A stretch of DNA of 64,000 nt from Poa pratensis (taxonomy: Eukaryota > Streptophyta > Magnoliopsida > Poales > Poaceae). Under the pieces are notes generated by a model. It was not told the DNA's origin, did not search any database, and saw only the letters and a list, made by a program, of their open reading frames with translations. Location: the NCBI GenBank assembly GCA_947311845.1, contig CAMZMU010000111.1, positions 21,474,261 through 21,538,260 of the forward strand, read 5' to 3'. This document shows, piece by piece, positions 43,500-54,176 of this stretch. The number at the start of each line of letters is the position of its first letter. Positions within the stretch are counted from its first letter, which is position 1. The position numbers and the translations under genes were made by a program.

Positions 43500-43709
43500 G
43501 CCCGAGACCTTTAGTGTCGGTTGTTAATACCAACCGGTACTAAAGGCTACCCTTTATTACCGGTTGCTAATACCAACCGGTACTAAAGGTCCTCGCCGCG
43601 GTGCCCCTGCTGGCACACGAACGCAACCGGTGCTAATGCCCCCTTTAGTACTAGTTTTTGTACAACCGGTAATAAAGGGGGCGCACCGTTGCCCCCTTTT
43701 CTACTAGTG
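43500..43709. repeat. Subterminal repeat array, right end of element C
   Basis: Repeated TTTAGTGTCGGTTGTTAATA, TACCAACCGGTACTAAAGG and CCCTTTAGTAC/GTAATAAAGGGG motifs in both orientations up to the TTTTCTACTAGTG terminus. 43186-43499 holds the leader region of the small gene. Confidence 0.8.
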
Positions 43710-44639
43710 GTGGAACCGCAGCATCCCGGCGTCGGGGCTCCTCCTTGACGACGCGGCGTAGTGTACGCTGCGGCTGCGGCCCAGCCAGTAGAACCTCCTG
43801 GCCAGCGAGCTGCCGCCACCGTGCCTTGGTGCACCGCCGCTGCTCTGCACATGTTGCGCATGGAGCGAGTCCGCCGGCGACACCTCGGAGTCGACCCCGC
43901 TGGCGGAGGATGACACGGAGTGGCTGCCGCCGCCGTTGATCCGTGCTGCAGCTAGGCCAACATGACCCTGCATCCCGGACGTTGCCACGGCATCCGTGTC
44001 CCTCCAGGAGTGCGAGGACAGCGATCTGCCGAGGAGGACCCTGAAGGGGTCGGCGGCCCTGCGCGTCCGCTCCCACCACGGCCTGCTGCTGCCGGACTTG
44101 GAGTGGAGGACGAGCGCGGAGGCGGTGGTGGTGGAGGCGCTGGTGCTGGGCGGGGCGACTGTCGGGGCAGAGGCGGAGTCTGCGGCGTCCCATGACTGGC
44201 GGGAGGGGAGCCAGGAGGAGTCGGCGCCGGTGTTGGCGCCGTGCTCACAGCAGATCATCCACTCGAAGGACTGGCGGAGGGAGCGCTTCCGCTGCATCTG
44301 CGGCTCCGATGGCGGCGGCGGCTCCTGGGGATCTTCCTGCGCGGGTGGGGAGTGGGACGGCGCGGGGCGGTCCTGCTGGTCGTGGAGCTGGAAGAGGCGC
44401 AGCAGCGTGGTCCTCCTCCCCTCCTGCGCCTCCGGGGCCTCTCGGGGTGGAGACGGGAGAGGAAGAGGAGCGGCAGGGGGAGCGGGTGGCGTGGACGGGA
44501 GCGCGGCGGCGGAGAGGCGCTCGAGGAGGCAGGCGGAGCAGAAGCCCGTGAATGGGGGCTGCGCCGGGTGCCTCGCGCACCGCGACAGGCCACCGCCGCT
44601 TATCGTCAGCCGCCGCCGTGTCCCGGAATTCAAAATCAA

Positions 44640-44939
44640 AACCAGCGGTGGGGAATTGGGGATCGATTTGGGTTTGACCGAGAAAGGCTAGGGCTTTGAC
44701 CGGAGGAGTCCAAGAGAGAGCCGTTGCTCGCTGGCTGCTGCCTCGTATGTTTTGTCTTCTTGCATTGTCTGAACCTCGCTCGCTGCCATGTGGGCCCCAG
44801 CAGCACATAACGGCTCTCTTCTCCTTGTGCAACAAAACTCTCCTTGTGCTTATCATGTGCTTTGATCTCTGAATTATGACGTTCTTTTTTTAGGGATGGT
44901 CTCTCATTAATGTACATCCTTAAGCTCTCATGGAGTATG
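44640..44939 (-). promoter_or_regulatory. Upstream region of the OCTOPUS-like gene
   Basis: The 300 bases upstream of ATG 44639 lie between the gene and a copia remnant that starts at about 44940. I see no clear TATA box. Any promoter must be short or lie within the retrotransposon remnant. Confidence 0.35.
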
Positions 44940-45283
44940 CATCGAGGAGCGGATGGTGCCGACGGAGGATCTCCCTCGGCAGATCAGGCTCATCGAAGAG
45001 CAACTCGAGGCCGGCCAGGAGGGGCCAGGGTGGTTAACGTCGTTTAGATCCAAGACGACTGTTTGGACCCGCGGTCCTGTTCACGGCAGATCCACCTCGA
45101 TTCGCCCTCACGGCGGATCGGGCGGGGCAGGTCGAGCGTGGGGCATCACGAAACTCGGCCTCTCGATCGCCCTAAGCTCTACATCTCATCACTCTTCGCC
45201 TCCATAGCCCGTTGACCTCCCCATCCACCCCCATCCAGCGATCCACTCCACCGTTCCTACAGATAACCAGTGCTCGAGCTCAG

Positions 45284-45659
45284 TGTCAGATCCCCAGTTT
45301 GATTACACTCTGGCGTTGCAACGCTTTGCTCTCTATGGTGGATCCGGAAGCAAATCAGGAGATCAGCACACCGGAGAGGGAGAGCGTGCAAACATTGCGA
45401 GGTTTGGCAGAGGTGATTCTAGGAGAGGATTTAGGGGCAGCGGACCAATACTTCCGGGACATGACCTCTGCCACACACCGAGCGTTGGCGGAGCCACCTC
45501 ACCAGAGGTATGCGGCAAGTCAAAATTAGTTTAGGGTTTTCGGTGTGGCAATTGCCTACAACCTACATCTCTTTATATAGGGGTACATGGTAGTACAAAT
45601 ACATATATACGTACACGGGCGGTACAGGCCCATGCCACGTGTATAGATCGATCTTAACA
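45284..45659 (-). repeat. Copia LTR, copy 1
   Basis: 376 bp, preceded on the - strand by a polypurine run (GGGGGGAG) and with a CCCTATATAAAGAG TATA box near 45575. It ends GGATCTGACA. Confidence 0.85.
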
Positions 45660-45939
45660 CTCCCCCCAAGTCTATACTAGTACGTACAAAATTAAAGTTG
45701 GTTCGAAAATGGTCTAACATCTGTCGTGTGGATGGTTTGGTTAACACATCAGCCAATTGATCACCCGAAAGAGATAAACCTCACCTCAAGAGATTTCCTG
45801 GGATGACTCGTTCATGCACAAAATGGAAGTCGATCTCAATGTGCTTAGTACAAGCATGAAACATAGGATTCACCGAGAGGTAGGTTGCCCCTAAGTTGTC
45901 ACTCCACCGTTCCTACAGACAACCAGCGCTCGATCTCAG

Positions 45940-46312
45940 TGTTAGATCCCCAGTTTGATTACAGTCTGGCGTTGCAACGCTTTCCTCTCGATGGTGGATT
46001 CGGAAGCAAATCAGGGATCAGCACACCGGAGAGGGAGAGCGTGCAAACATTGCTATGTTTTGCGGAGGTGATTCTAGGAGAGGATTTGGGGTCAGCGGGC
46101 CAATACTTCCGGGACATGACCTCTGCCACACATCGAGCGCTGGCGGAGCCACCTCACCGGAGGTATGTGGCAAGTCAAAAGTAGTTTAGGGTTTTCGGTG
46201 TGGCAATTACCTACACCCTGCATCCCTTTATATAGGGGTATACGACAGTACAAATATATATACGTACACGGATGGTACATGCACATGCCACGTGTATAGA
46301 CCGATCATAACA
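45940..46312 (-). repeat. Copia LTR, copy 2
   Basis: 373 bp and clearly diverged from copy 1 at many positions, with CCCCTATATAAAGGG as TATA box near 46230. The two LTRs are therefore not the freshly copied ends of one insertion. Confidence 0.85.
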
Positions 46313-49300
46313 CCCCCCTCAATCTAAACTAGTATGTACAAGATTTAGATTTGTTCGAAAATGGTCTAGCCTCTGCTGTGTGGCTGGTTTGGTGAATACA
46401 TCAGCCAACTGGTCACACGAAGAGATCAACCTCACCTCTAGAGTACCTGTGGCGACTCGTTCACGCACAAAATGGAAGTCGATCTCAATGTGCTTAGTAC
46501 GAGCATGAAACACTGAATTCACCGAGAGGTAGGTAGCCCCTAACACTACAAAAAAGACCCGCGTTACCCCACACTTTTTTTTGGACGGCATAAGTAAAAT
46601 GTACCGTGTATAGTTTTTTTCGGGCGGATGCGATTTCTCGGCGCGATTTCCGGATGCCACTTCGTGTTTCGCTGCATTAGATCCCATACCGGCAGATAAT
46701 AACGCCGTGATAGGTGGCAAGATGAACCGGCGCTTCTTATTGCCGCGTTAGGTGAAAGGTGCCATATTTTTACGCGCCTTCGATTAGACTTGACGTTTCA
46801 TAGTGGGTCCTGTAGCGGAGACTAGTCAAATGCGCCCCGTGTGGTGGAAGCGCGTCTCGCTGATTTGTCTGACCCACCACCCCTCACGCTCGCCTTTATA
46901 TCCAGCACTTCGTAGTTTCTACCACTACCACTGTCACTCCCCACTCCAACTCCCAGTACTCTCGTGAAATCTCCATTGTATTCTTCGTCTCTCAGGCGGC
47001 GCGAGATGGAGGTACGTTCGTGTGGTGACCCAGCATTCCACTGCATGGTGTAGGATACTATAGTCGTTGGCATAACACTTATGGAGCACCGTTCCATAAA
47101 TATTACACCCAACAGAGTAGTACAACAGAAACATAGCAAGTCCATAGACTATAGAATTACACACAGACGATCCAGTACAAAAGATCTGTAGAACCTCCTC
47201 GACACAATGAGGTAGGTTCATTACAGAGAAAATCCAAAAGAAGATCTCAGAGACTAATCTGTACTAAATCTACTTCTTAACTACTTGGCTTGCGATTGCT
47301 GCTATAGCAATGCTCTACAGAGATAGGTTCTATTGACTAGGGATGTGTTCTATTCTACGCTTCATCGTAATCATCCACCACGGTTGTTGTAGATGTTGAC
47401 CTCATTGACTTCTCTCGATGAGTTCAACTTGATGTAGTTGTCTTAAGTGGCATCTTATTGGGTTTGGACGTCGTCTTTGGTCGCTTCTTTGGTGATCTTC
47501 ATAGCCTAGCAGGGGGTTCAAAGAAGAGGGGCTGAGTAACGAGCGTTACTCAACAAGTTCTATATGCAAGGTGGGTATTTTGATGCACTAACGACAGCCA
47601 CATACTCAAAGTGTCATAGGCTATTGTTAAGGTTTTCACAAACATTTTTTCAAAAGGTTGCTTTTATCTTGAAAACTATGCCCAACAGCCTTCACCGGGT
47701 GTCTAGGTCTTGAATGGAGTCCCTTTCCGGTCGCGTTCGTAGTCCTTTACCCAATAACGGGGGTAACATGTCACTCTTGAATATCCTCTGCAGAGGTGCG
47801 CTGCTTTACCCATAATAGATCAAAGCCTTGTTGCACAACCAAGTTGCAATCCTTGTCCACATTCCCAAGATGTGGGGCCCAGTCGATGATCCAAGCCAAT
47901 CACTGCGCCTTCCCACCATCCCCGCACACCTGCCCTTTGCCTCCGGTTGCATACTAATGGGAACCGCCCCAGCTTAGCAGCCGCAACTGATGGGAACCGC
48001 CCCAGCTCAGTGCCCGGAAGCCAACCTTCATAGATACTGGAGGCTCACCACCCGAAGATGACTGATATCTGGCTCCCCAACCTGCTAAGTGTGTCATCAG
48101 GATCACACCGCACGGCCTATCCAGTCATCCGTAAGTGTACGAGAGGGGAAGGGTTACAGCTGACTTCTCCGTCCCACATCAGATCTTATGGTTGCGCTAT
48201 ATATACGGTGCTAGAATCACTGCAGCATTGGTTGTTTAAGTCCTAGGGTTTACTTTCCCGTGCAAATGGAACCTCCACCACCACAATCTTACCGTGGTTC
48301 CATTTGCCAGCCATAACAGATTATCACCACTCGGGTCGATAACCAAATAGTCATATTATTATAAAAATAGATTTTCTGCCTCCTTTTGATAAGCCATTGT
48401 TATTGAGTCTGCACTTTGCAATAATTTCATAAACAATGCAACAAGAGGTCATGAGCAAGATTGAACTTGCCTTTGTGATTGCAAGATTATGCAATCACGG
48501 TCTTCAAGATAATATATAAACTCCAAGTTCTGAAAACAAGCATCATTGGTCCGGTAAGGACTAATGTTTAAAGAAGCAATATGATTATGCATAACAGATG
48601 CTATGCAAGAGTTTAAATCCCAAAAGAATACCCCAAGGTTTGAGTTTAAGGTTTGAGATTATTTCACAATCAAATACCTGATTTAAGAAGATAGAGGTTT
48701 AACACAAAGGACATTGAAAGTAAAGTACAATAACAACATATGTTTGAGGTGAAGTGGTGTCATTTATCTCTTAGAGAGACTCATGTTTTAAGTGGTTAGA
48801 GATTAAGAACAATAATGTAATGTTTTAGTTGGAAGTGGCAAAAAGAATAACTTTTGAAGACATAGCTTCACATACAATTACAAGGATGTAATCTTAAAGG
48901 GATTGGTCAAGTTCTAAGGGTTTAGGGTTATATTAGATATAGTTAAGAATATGGAATCTACCACTTCTAGCGTGGTTGGATGGTGTGGTAGGGTGACTTA
49001 ATAAGACATAAGCTGAGCACTAGTATAGGATTCCAATGGGTTGCTACTTGATAAGAGATGAGTACTAAAGTTCTTTTAATAACCATGTTTAGGTTTAGGA
49101 TTATGGTACATAAAGTTTTCCCTAAGAAAGGGTTCATCACTAAAGTTGACTAGGAGTGTGGGTAACTCCTAGGTAGGATTGAGTCATGGTTAGCATAAGT
49201 CCTAGGTTTAAGAAGAATGGCTAAGGTGGTGTGATCACCAACTCCCAACTTGAGTTGATGATGTGGCAAGGTTAATTTGGAAGTTAAAGGGTTTAGGCTA

Positions 49301-50039
49301 GGTATAGGTTTTGAAATAAAGGTAATTATATTTAGGGAAATATCTAAAGTGGCATTCCTAATCTTAGACTTAGGATTTAGGTGTATATAGTTTATGTGTC
49401 CTAGGTTTGGGCATATATGGTTTATGCATCTAAGAGGATAACATAGAGAATAGGAATATTTGAGTGGTTCAAGAAAGGATGAAGCCAAACAAGTTTAAGA
49501 TTTTGGAATCATAGTAAATGATCCACCATTTGATGGTCATAGGATGGGGTTTAACTTAGGTATATAATCTTCTTTGTGTGTTTTACCCAAGACTTTGCAT
49601 CTTAGGAATTTTAGTTTAAATAGGAAATTCCAAATTAAGATTTAATTGGAATTTCAACTTGAAAAGGTGTTCAAGTTCATTAATTGGATTTGTCAACAAT
49701 AAGGAACAATATTCTCCTAAAGAAATTAGATTTAGGAGTTTAAATTAATTCCTCCTATTTTTAAGGGTTTTTAAATAGTCAAAACCATAGTAAAATTCAC
49801 TACAGAGAAATATTAACTTTAAAAATAAGATAAAAATATTTTTAAGACTTCTTAAAATGTCTTAATATTTATCAATAGTTTTGAATAAGTGAACTAATGT
49901 TCAATTATGCACACACACACATCCACAAGCCCATATAGCGTCACTTGCTCTAACTGAACCTAAAGGTTCAGTAAAAACATCAAACCACACTACACTGACA
50001 TTAAAAGGGGAAAACCCTAAAACTGAATTTGGACAGCAT

Positions 50040-50117
50040 CTCTGTCAGTCACAACTGACAGAGAGAGCACACACCAAGGTATGCACATATCTCTATCAGT
50101 GAAACACTGATAGAGAT
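50040..50117. repeat. Two short perfect hairpins in the palindrome loop
   Basis: 50040-50063 is CTCTGTCAG, six bases, CTGACAGAG. 50089-50117 is ATCTCTATCAGTG, AAA, CACTGATAGAGAT (13-bp perfect stem). Both lie near the symmetry centre (about 50083) of the large inverted repeat. Confidence 0.9.
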
Positions 50118-51852
50118 CCCATATTATCATCTTCAAAGGATAGCATGGTCACACTAAGCAAAGTAGCATCATTTCAGCACTGCAGAGAAAGGAAACAAGA
50201 TGGTATCGCGAGAGAGAGAGAAGGGGGAAGAAGAAACGCGAGGAGGGGCGCTGGTCGTCCACTGGGTCGGTTTGACTGACCTAATAAAAATATTGATAAA
50301 TATTAAGACATTTTATGAAGTCTTAAAAATATTTTTATCTTATTTTTAAAGTTAATATTTCTCTGTAGTGAATTTTACTATGGTTTTGACTATTTCAAAA
50401 CCCTTAAAAATAGGAGGAATTAATTTAAACTCCTAAATTTAATTTCTTTAGGATAATATTGTTCCTTATTGTTGATAAATCCAATTAATGAACATGAACA
50501 CCTTTTCAAGTTGAAATTCCAATTAAATCTTAATTTGGAATTTCCTATTTAAACTAAAATTCCTAAGATGCAAAGTCTTGGGTAAAACACACAAAGAAGA
50601 TTATATACCTAAGTTAAACCCCATCCTATGACCATCAAATGGTGGATCATATACTATGATCCCAAAATCTTAAACTTGTTTGGCTTCATCCTTTCTTGAA
50701 CCACTCAAATATTCCTATTCTCTATGTTATCCTCTTAGATGCATAAACCATATATGCCCAAACCTAGGATACATAAACTATATACACCTAAATCCAAAGT
50801 ATAAGATTAGGAATGCCACTTTAGATATTTCCCTAAATATAATTACCTTTATTTCAAAACCTATATCTAGCCTAAACCCTTTAACTTCCAAGTTAACCTT
50901 GCCACATCATCAACTCAAGTTGAGAGTTGGTGATCACACCACCTTAGCCATTCTTCTTAAACCTAGGACTTATGCTAACCATGACTCAATCCTACCTAGG
51001 AGTTACCCACACTCCTACTCAACTTTAGTGATGAACCCTTTCTTAGGGAAAAACTTTATGTACCATAATCCTAAACCTAAACATGGTTATTAAAAGAACT
51101 TTAGTACTCATCTCTTATCAAGTAGCAACTCATTGGAATCCTATACTAGTGCTCAGCTTATGTCTTATTAAGTCACCCTACCACACCATCCAACCACACT
51201 AGAAGTGGTAGATTCCATATTCTTAACTATATCTAATATAACCCTTAGAACTTGACCAATCCCTATAAGATTACATCCTTGTAATTGTATGTGAAGCTAT
51301 GTCTTCAAAAGTTATTCTTTTTTTCCACTTCCAACAAAAACATTACATTATTGTTCTTAATCTCTAACCACTTAAAACATGAGTCTCTCTAAGAGACAAA
51401 TGACACCACTTCACCTCAAACATATGTTGTTAATCTACTTTACTTTCATATCCTTTGTGTTAACCTCTATCTTCTTAAATCAGGTATTTGATTGTGAAAT
51501 AATCTCAAACCTTAAACTCAAACCTTGGGGTATTCTTTTGGGATTTAAAATCTTGCATAGCATCTATTATGCATAATCATATTGCTTCTTTAAACATTAG
51601 TCCTTACCGGACCAATGATGCATGTTTTCAGAACTTGGAGTTTATATATTATCTCTTAGACCGTGATTGCATAATCTTGCAATCACAAAGGCAAGTTCAA
51701 TCTTGCTCATGACCTCTTGTTGCATTGTTTATGAAAATATTGCAAAGTGCTGACTCAATAACAATGGCTTATCAAAAGGAGGCAGAAAATCTATTTTTAT
51801 AATAATATGACAATTTGGTTATCGACCCGAGTGGTGATAATCTGTTATGGCT

Positions 51853-51900
51853 GGCAAATGGAACCACGGTAAGATTGTGGTGGTGGAGGTTCCATTTGCC
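51853..51900. repeat. 13-bp hairpin in the right arm
   Basis: GGCAAATGGAACC pairs with GGTTCCATTTGCC around ACGGTAAGATTGTGGTGG. The mirrored copy in the left arm (about 48264-48313) keeps the stem apart from its outermost base. Confidence 0.85.
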
Positions 51901-53593
51901 CGGGAAAGTAAACCCTAGGACTTAAAAAACCAATGCCGCAGTGATTCTTGCGCCGTATATATAGCGCAACCATAAGATCTGATGTGGGACGGAGAAGTCA
52001 GCTGTAACCCTTCCCCTCTCGTACACTTACGGATGACTGGATAGGCCGGGCGGTGTGATCCTGATGACACACTTAGCAGGTTGGGGAGCCAGATATCCCT
52101 CATCTTCGGGTGGTGAGCCTCCAGTATCTATGAAGGTTGGCTTCCGGGCACTGAGCTGGGGCGGTTCCCATCAGTTGCGGCTGCTAAGCTGGGGCGGTTC
52201 CCATTAGTATGCAACCGGAGGCAAAGGGCGGGTGTGCGGGGATGGTGGGAAGGCGCAGTGATTGGCTTGGATCATCGACTGGGCCCCACATCTTGGGAAT
52301 ATGGACAAGAATTGCAACTTGGTTGTGCAACAAGGCTTTGATCTCTTATGGATAAAGCAGCGCACCTCTGCAGAGGATGTTCAAGAGTGACATGTTACCC
52401 CTGTTCTTGGGTAAAGGACTGCGAACGCGACCGAAAAGGGACTCCATTTGAGACCTAGACACCCGGTGAAGGCTGTTGGACATAGTTTTCAAGATAAAAG
52501 CAACCTTTTGAAAAAATGTTTGTGAAACCTTAACAATAGCCTATGACACTTTGAGTATGTGGCTGTCGTTAGTGCATCAAAATACCCACCTTGCATATAG
52601 AACTTGTTGAGTAACGCTCGTTACTCAGCCCCTCTTCTTTGAACCCCCTGCTAGGCTATGAAGATCACCAAAGAAGCGACCAAAGACGACGTCCAAACCC
52701 AATAAGATGCCACTGAAGACAACTACATCAAGTTGAAGTCATCCAGAGTAGTCAATGAAGTCAACATCTACAACAACCGTGGTGGATGATTACGATGAAG
52801 CGTAGAATAGAACACATCCCTAGTCAATAGAACCTATCTCTGTAGAGCATTGCTATAGCAGCAATCGCAAGCCAAGTAGTTAAGAAGTAGATTTAGTACA
52901 GATTAGTCTCTGAGATCTTCTTTTGGATTTTCTCTGTAATGAACCTACCTCATTGTGTCGAGGAGGTTCTACAGATCTTTTGTACTGGATCTTCTGTGTG
53001 TAATTCTATAGTCATGCCTTGGACCTGGTATGTTTCTGTTGTACTACTCTGTTGGGTGTAATATTTATGGAACGGTGCTCCATAAGTGTTATGCCAACGA
53101 CTATAGTATCCTACACCATGCAGTGGGATGCTGGGTCACCACACGAACGTACCTCCGTCTCGCGCCGCCTGAGAGATGAAGAATACAATGGAGATTTCGC
53201 GAGAGTACTGGGGAGTTGGAGTGGGGAGTGGCAGTGATAGTGGTAGAAACTACAGAGTGCGGGATATAAAGGCGAGCGTGAGCGGTGGTTCAGACAAGTC
53301 AGCGAGACGCGCTTCCACCACACTGCAAGACCCACTATGAAACGTCAAGTCTAATCGAAGGCGCATAAAAATATGGCACCTTTCACCTAACGCGGCAATA
53401 AGAAGCGCCGGTTCATCTTGCCACCTATCACGGCGTTATTATCTACCGCTATGGGATCTAATGCAGTGAAACACGGTGCCATCCGGAAATCACGCCGAGA
53501 AATCGCATCCGCCGGGAAAAAAACTATACACGGTACATTTTACTTATGCTGTCCAAAAAAAAGTGCGGGGTAACGCGTGTCTTTTTTGTAGTG

Positions 53594-54176
53594 TTAGGGG
53601 CTAACTACCTCTCGGTGAATTCAGTGTTTCATGCTCGTACTAAGCACATTGAGATCGACTTCCATTTTGTGCGTGAACGAGTCGTCCCAGGAAATCTCTT
53701 GAGGTGAGGTTTATCTCTTCGGGTGATCAATTGGTTGATGTGTTAACCAAACCATCCACACGACAGATGTTAGACCATTTTCGAACCAACTTTAAATTTG
53801 TACGTACTAGTATAGACTTAGGGGGAGTGTTAAGATCGATCTATACACGTGGCATGGGCCTGTACCGCCCGTGTACATATATATGTATTTGTACTACCGT
53901 GTACCCCTATATAAAGAGATGCAGGTTGTAGGCAGTTGCCATACCGAAAACCCTAAACTACTTTTGACTTGCCGCATACCTCTGGTGAGGTGGCTCCGCC
54001 AGCACTCGATGTGTGGCAGAGGTCATGTCCCGGAAGTATTGGTTCGCTGCCCTAAATCCTCTCCTAGAATCACCTCTGCCAAACCTCGCAACGTTTGCAC
54101 GCCCTCCCTCTCCGGTGTGCTGATCGGCTGATTTGCATCCGGATCCACCATAGAGAGCAAAGCATTGCAACGCCAG
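53594..54176 (+). mobile_element. Ty1/copia fragment (RNase H tail plus partial LTR), inverted relative to 44940-46543
   Basis: Starts TTAGGGGCTAACTACCTCTC at the outer end of the palindrome, encodes the copia RNase H tail (QLVDVLTKPS) and a polypurine tract, and continues as an LTR from 53828. The LTR is cut at 54176 by the gypsy element. The first 90 or so bases match the copia tail next to the left arm. From about 53684 it matches the outer copy (45284-45895) instead. Confidence 0.85.

Larger units (their letters stand above)
31351..43709 (-). mobile_element. CACTA transposon C, 12.4 kb, with GTG target duplication
   Basis: Ends are CACTAGTAGAGAA (31351-31363) and TTTTCTACTAGTG (43697-43709), flanked by the 3-bp direct repeat GTG (31348-31350 and 43710-43712) that CACTA insertion makes. 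On the - strand from the right: a small coiled-coil gene, TNP2, downstream hairpins, an accessory ORF, and a TNP1/Ulp1-like gene. An antisense ORF lies at 37057. All but the antisense ORF show frameshifts or stops. Confidence 0.97.
31264..44639 (-). pseudogene. OCTOPUS-like (DUF740-type) gene interrupted by CACTA element C
   Basis: The first 310 codons read from ATG 44639 to 43710. After removal of element C and one GTG duplication, 27 more codons and a stop follow at 31347-31264 in the same frame, so the uninterrupted ORF would be 337 residues. The N terminus has [20 protein letters not shown] followed by LLERLSA, matching the Cys-rich start of OCTOPUS/DUF740 membrane-associated proteins involved in phloem (protophloem) patterning in Arabidopsis. 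Ser/Pro/Arg-rich tracts and a basic GRRLNLFAARTRHR tail follow. The insertion puts CAC TAG TAG in frame, so translation would stop one codon after the junction and lose the basic tail. Whether the 311-residue product still works is unknown. Confidence 0.75.
44940..46543 (-). mobile_element. Ty1/copia remnant: two LTRs with deleted interior
   Basis: On the - strand the order is: RNase H tail ([30 protein letters not shown]; 46543-46320), a polypurine tract, LTR 46312-45940, about 40 bases of post-LTR leader, then a jump to a second RNase H tail ([18 protein letters not shown]; 45894-45665), LTR 45659-45284, leader and the start of a degenerate gag-like region to about 44940. The ADVxTKP motif is diagnostic for the copia RNase H end. 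Nearly all of gag-pol is missing between the two copies. LTRs read TGTTAAGATCG...GATCTGACA and TGTTATGATCG...GATCTAACA. Confidence 0.85.
46544..53593. mobile_element. 7-kb inverted-repeat (foldback-like) element with CACTA-like ends
   Basis: The left arm 46544-49877 and right arm 50290-53593 are inverted copies of about 3.3 kb each around a 412-bp loop. Outer ends read CACTACAAAAAAGACCCGCG inward on both sides (one change), resembling CACTA termini. The arms are similar but not identical: short reading frames compared between arms (49150-49488 with 50680-51018; 48058-48246 with 51915-52103) differ at several residues. No transposase or other coding gene is recognised. Each arm contains an LTR-like stretch (about 51844-53114 in the right arm, TGTTATGGCTGG...ATCCTACA) with a TATATATA box. 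The flanks are inverted copia pieces, so there is no ordinary target duplication. Confidence 0.85.

Noticed and set aside
43651..44551. Other-frame ORFs overlapping the OCTOPUS-like gene
   Set aside because: GC-rich shadow frames. Only the 44639-43704 frame has the RHP..FTGFC..CL.ERL signature and continues in frame beyond the CACTA insertion.
49150..51093. Mirrored 112-137 codon frames (MASSFLEPLKYSYS...) in the two palindrome arms
   Set aside because: Leu/Ile/Pro-rich, no family resemblance. Duplicated only because the DNA is an inverted repeat, and located in what looks like LTR-type non-coding sequence.
46544..53593. Assembly artefact as the cause of the palindrome
   Set aside because: Arms differ by scattered substitutions and small indels, and the right flank switches between two copia templates. 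A fold-back artefact would give identical arms. Long reads would still be decisive.
46541..53596. TAA/TTA flanks of the palindrome as a PIF/Harbinger target site
   Set aside because: The flanks are parts of inverted copia copies (complement of each other) and not a direct repeat, and the ends are CACTA-like.
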